Source: Candidatus Anoxychlamydiales bacterium (lineage in GTDB: Bacteria > Chlamydiota > Chlamydiia > Chlamydiales > SM23-39). Taken from it: a stretch of 15,757 nt of DNA. Below, piece by piece: positions 13,713 through 15,757 of this stretch; position 1 is the stretch's first letter, and every line of letters begins with the position of its first letter. The translations under genes were made by a program, and so were the position numbers. Location: assembly GCA_011064865.1 (NCBI GenBank), contig JAAKFX010000030.1:1-15757 (forward strand). Direction: 5' to 3'. The notes under the pieces are model-generated. The model had not been told where the DNA came from. It saw only the letters and a list, made by a program, of their open reading frames with translations, and ran no database searches.

Positions 13713-13725
13713 CGTTAAAATAACG
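13713..13725. promoter_or_regulatory. Palindrome at the transcription start of the FAD oxidoreductase gene
   Basis: CGTTA-AAA-TAACG is a perfect 5-bp inverted repeat directly after the -10 box, overlapping the expected start site and touching the weak ribosome site. It could be a repressor operator or a small leader hairpin. Confidence 0.4.
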
Positions 13726-13735
13726 GGATTTTTCT

Positions 13736-15232
13736 ATGACAAAGGTAATAATAATTGGTGCAGGTGTTTCTGGCCTTTCTGCAGGTTGTTTTCTTCAAAT
13801 GAATGGTTATGAGACCGAAATTTTTGAAAAGCATGATAAGGCTGGCGGTTTATGTGCCTCATGGAAAAGAAAAGGATATCATATAGATGGATGTGTTCAT
13901 TGGTGGTACTGTACAAGTATTAATGATCCAATTTATCCAACTTTAGATGCATTGTTAGATATGAAAAATTTTCCTAGAGTAATATATGAAGAATTTTGCT
14001 CAATTGAAGAAGACGATAAGATTTTACGCTTTTTTAGTAATTTAGATTTATTTGAAACAGAGTTAAAAACTATTTCACCTGAAGATAGCAAAACTATCGA
14101 AGAGATGATCGATGGAGCTCGTAAAATTGCTTCAACATACATGCATTCGGACAGCAACAAAGAATTTTATAAATGGAAAGTTTCTATTGGAGAATATTTA
14201 AAAAAAATTAAAAGTTCACTGATTAAAAAACTTTTAACAACTTTTCCTTTTAGCCCTGAGTCTTCGATATATGAATTCCTTCTACTTTCTGCTCGTCTCC
14301 ATAATAAAGATGCATGTTATCCAATAGGAGGTGCACAAAAATTGGTGGATAGATTAGTGCAACGATATACATCGTTTGGAGGCACCATAAATTATAACTC
14401 CAATGTAACCCAAATACTCACAAAAAATGACAGCGTAAAAGGAATACAATTGAATAACGGCAAAAAATACAATGCTGATTATATCATTTCCGCTGCCGAT
14501 GGGTATAGTACTATTCGTAATATGCTTAAAGGGCAATATGTAGATGAAAATATTAGAAAATTATATTATAATAATAGATATTTCCCCCAAGATTCTCAAA
14601 TCTATGTTTCTTTAGGCATCAATAAAGTTTTTAAGGACTCTTTTAAGCCTTATGTATTCATTACTCTAAAAAATCCTCTCATAATTGAGGAAGAAAATGT
14701 TAATACAGTGGGAATAACCATTCATAACTTTGATCCAACTTCTGCTCCATTTGGTAAAACAGTTCTTACTATATTGATTCCAATAAAATACACAGAAAGT
14801 TGGATTAATTTACGCAAAAAAAATAAAACAGAATATGAAAGAAAAAAAGAAGAAATAGCACGTCATATGATTGAAGAAATTGATTCCTATTTTGGTAATA
14901 TTAAAACAAAAGTAGAAATGGTTGATGTTGCTACTCCAGCCACTTATCTTAGATATACAAATAACTGGAATGGAGGTGCTCCGATGAGCTGGGGAACAGA
15001 TATAAGCTGGGGAACAGATGGTACCTTAATTGTTAATAAACCAAAAAAAGAGATAACAGGATTAAATAATTTTTTTATGTGTGGTCAATGGGTTGGTGAT
15101 GTTGGCCTTTCTGAGGGTATGCAATCTGGAAAAGATGTTGCAAAGTTTCTTTGTGAACAAGAAGGTAAAAATTTTCAAATCATTACTTATAAAAATAAAC
15201 CCAATAATAAATTCTCAACTGCTATAACTTAA
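13736..15232 (+). CDS. FAD-dependent oxidoreductase, phytoene desaturase/retinol saturase family
   Basis: A 498-residue flavoprotein. The N-terminus has the ADP-binding fold IIIGAGVSGLSAG (G8-x-G10-x-x-G13) with the ribose-binding acid E31, then KAGGLCASW, typical of CrtI/CrtISO-type enzymes. The C-terminal FAD-closing motif is MCGQWVGDVGLSEGMQSG. The central part carries NGKKYNADYIISAADGYSTIR, the usual return strand to FAD. This family oxidises, saturates or isomerises polyenes such as carotenoids, but many bacterial members act on unknown lipids, and no carotenoid genes are nearby. Near residues 418-429 the motif SWGTD is duplicated by an 18-base tandem repeat. The ATG at 13736 follows a reasonable promoter; the ribosome site is weak (GGGA). 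It lies beside the right-hand tRNA repeat, divergent from the toxin gene. Confidence 0.9.
   Translation: MTKVIIIGAGVSGLSAGCFLQMNGYETEIFEKHDKAGGLCASWKRKGYHIDGCVHWWYCTSINDPIYPTLDALLDMKNFPRVIYEEFCSIEEDDKILRFFSNLDLFETELKTISPEDSKTIEEMIDGARKIASTYMHSDSNKEFYKWKVSIGEYLKKIKSSLIKKLLTTFPFSPESSIYEFLLLSARLHNKDACYPIGGAQKLVDRLVQRYTSFGGTINYNSNVTQILTKNDSVKGIQLNNGKKYNADYIISAADGYSTIRNMLKGQYVDENIRKLYYNNRYFPQDSQIYVSLGINKVFKDSFKPYVFITLKNPLIIEEENVNTVGITIHNFDPTSAPFGKTVLTILIPIKYTESWINLRKKNKTEYERKKEEIARHMIEEIDSYFGNIKTKVEMVDVATPATYLRYTNNWNGGAPMSWGTDISWGTDGTLIVNKPKKEITGLNNFFMCGQWVGDVGLSEGMQSGKDVAKFLCEQEGKNFQIITYKNKPNNKFSTAIT
14987..15022 (+). repeat. 18-base tandem duplication inside the FAD oxidoreductase gene
   Basis: AGCTGGGGAACAGAT occurs at 14987-15001 and again at 15005-15019, a period of 18 bases, giving the protein segment SWGTDI-SWGTDG. 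The copies are identical over 15 bases including third codon positions, which points to a recent duplication. The reading frame is kept. Confidence 0.8.
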
Positions 15233-15305
15233 ATTTCCAAAATTATTGAAGGATTAGTTTTTTCAGATTTTAAAGGATTGAAGTTTCTTAAGAGAGAATT
15301 GTTTT

Positions 15306-15757
15306 TTATGGTAATAGAAGTTTAAGATCAATGCCATCCAATAAAAGCTCATCCTTAAATGGTCGGAAGATTTCTTCTAGCTTTTCAGTTACTAAATCCT
15401 GAAAATCCCTATCAGAGTAGCTAAAGGGATCTTGAAGCAAACGATAGGACAGGGACAGGTCTAGAGCGAAGAATAATTTAGATACTTGGTGGCCTTCTTT
15501 CTCTAGGCGTTTGTAAGTTTCTTGAAGTTGCTTTACTGCTATTTGCATATTATTGCGCACCCAATCTTTTTGTATAACTTTCTCTATAAGTTGATGCCTT
15601 TCAGATAAACGCTCCTCATCAGGAGCCAAGGGAACGCAGGAAGTCTCGAGAATTAAAGGCTTTAAAAACAAAGTATGAAGCAAAGTTTCAATCTTTTTCT
15701 CAGACGTCCACTTATTGCTAGAATTATTATCAGAGGACTGGTTAGTAAGTATGTTAC
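15306..15757 (-). CDS. Unrecognised helical protein, N-terminus beyond the window
   Basis: The reading frame is open from the right window edge to the stop at 15306, so about 150 C-terminal residues are seen. Upstream of a TTG at 15683 it continues without a stop through a polar Ser/Asn-rich stretch (NQSSDNNSSNKW), so that TTG is probably internal. The visible part is mostly charged helices (LIEKVIQKDWVRNNMQIAV, KQLQETYKRLEKEGHQ), then LFFALDLSLSYRLLQDPFSYSDRDF and a C-terminal LLLDGIDLKLLLP. There is no signal or membrane segment. I do not recognise the family. The gene is visibly richer in G+C than the others here, so it may have a different history. It converges on the oxidoreductase gene with a 73-base gap in which I see no clear terminator. 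Confidence 0.75.
   Translation of the reverse strand, partial: NILTNQSSDNNSSNKWTSEKKIETLLHTLFLKPLILETSCVPLAPDEERLSERHQLIEKVIQKDWVRNNMQIAVKQLQETYKRLEKEGHQVSKLFFALDLSLSYRLLQDPFSYSDRDFQDLVTEKLEEIFRPFKDELLLDGIDLKLLLP

Noticed and set aside
13734..14536. Minus-strand open frames opposite the FAD oxidoreductase gene
   Set aside because: They are shadows of a clear coding frame with conserved FAD motifs.

Overview
This is an AT-rich bacterial window (by eye roughly 70-75% A+T) with densely packed genes. No rRNA or other lineage marker is present. My best placement is the phylum Chlamydiota, probably an environmental, amoeba- or protist-associated lineage. The reasons are the long helical, hydrophobic N-terminal region on an endonuclease/exonuclease/phosphatase-fold protein, a glycoside hydrolase family 1 protein with an unusual N-terminal extension, and a secreted toxin with an acidic-basic-transmembrane layout. 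All three recall proteins of Parachlamydiales/Simkania-type genomes as I remember them. A 2-oxoacid:ferredoxin oxidoreductase (KorAB) is unusual for that phylum and would fit an anaerobic branch such as Anoxychlamydiales. This placement is inference, not proof.

Layout, left to right. (1) 49-2856, plus strand: an RhlE-like DEAD-box RNA helicase, an AT-stem terminator, a good sigma-70-type promoter, then a pyrimidine nucleoside (thymidine) phosphorylase that carries a clear Sec signal peptide. A strong hairpin terminator (2909-2955) separates this from the convergent minus-strand block. (2) 2970-8190, minus strand: a small RRM RNA-binding protein, an unrecognised protein with a Cys/Gly-rich head and amphipathic helices, a 620-residue membrane-associated EEP-fold hydrolase and a 572-residue GH1 glycosidase. 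The last three look like envelope or host-interaction proteins. (3) 8376-10882, minus strand: korA-korB, overlapping by one base, encoding a thiamine-diphosphate, ferredoxin-linked 2-oxoacid oxidoreductase.

(4) 11196-13595 looks like an inserted islet. At its left edge is the 3' half of a tRNA-Tyr(GUA) gene, running from anticodon loop to discriminator base with no 5' half. At its right edge is a second 17-base copy of the same tRNA 3' end with 16 matches. Between them is a two-gene unit overlapping by ATGA: a secreted polymorphic-toxin-like protein with a variable-looking C-terminal domain, and a small downstream protein that is the natural candidate for its immunity protein. Short direct repeats beside the tRNA fragment may be recombinase arm sites. 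No integrase is in the window. (5) 13736-15232, plus strand: an FAD-dependent phytoene desaturase/retinol saturase-family oxidoreductase. (6) From 15306 to the window edge, minus strand: an unrecognised protein cut by the end of the window, noticeably less AT-rich than its neighbours.

Functional reading: RNA remodelling (helicase, RRM protein), salvage of pyrimidine nucleosides outside the cytoplasm, anaerobic-type 2-oxoacid oxidation, a cluster of envelope/host-facing enzymes, and a mobile toxin-immunity cassette at a tRNA site.
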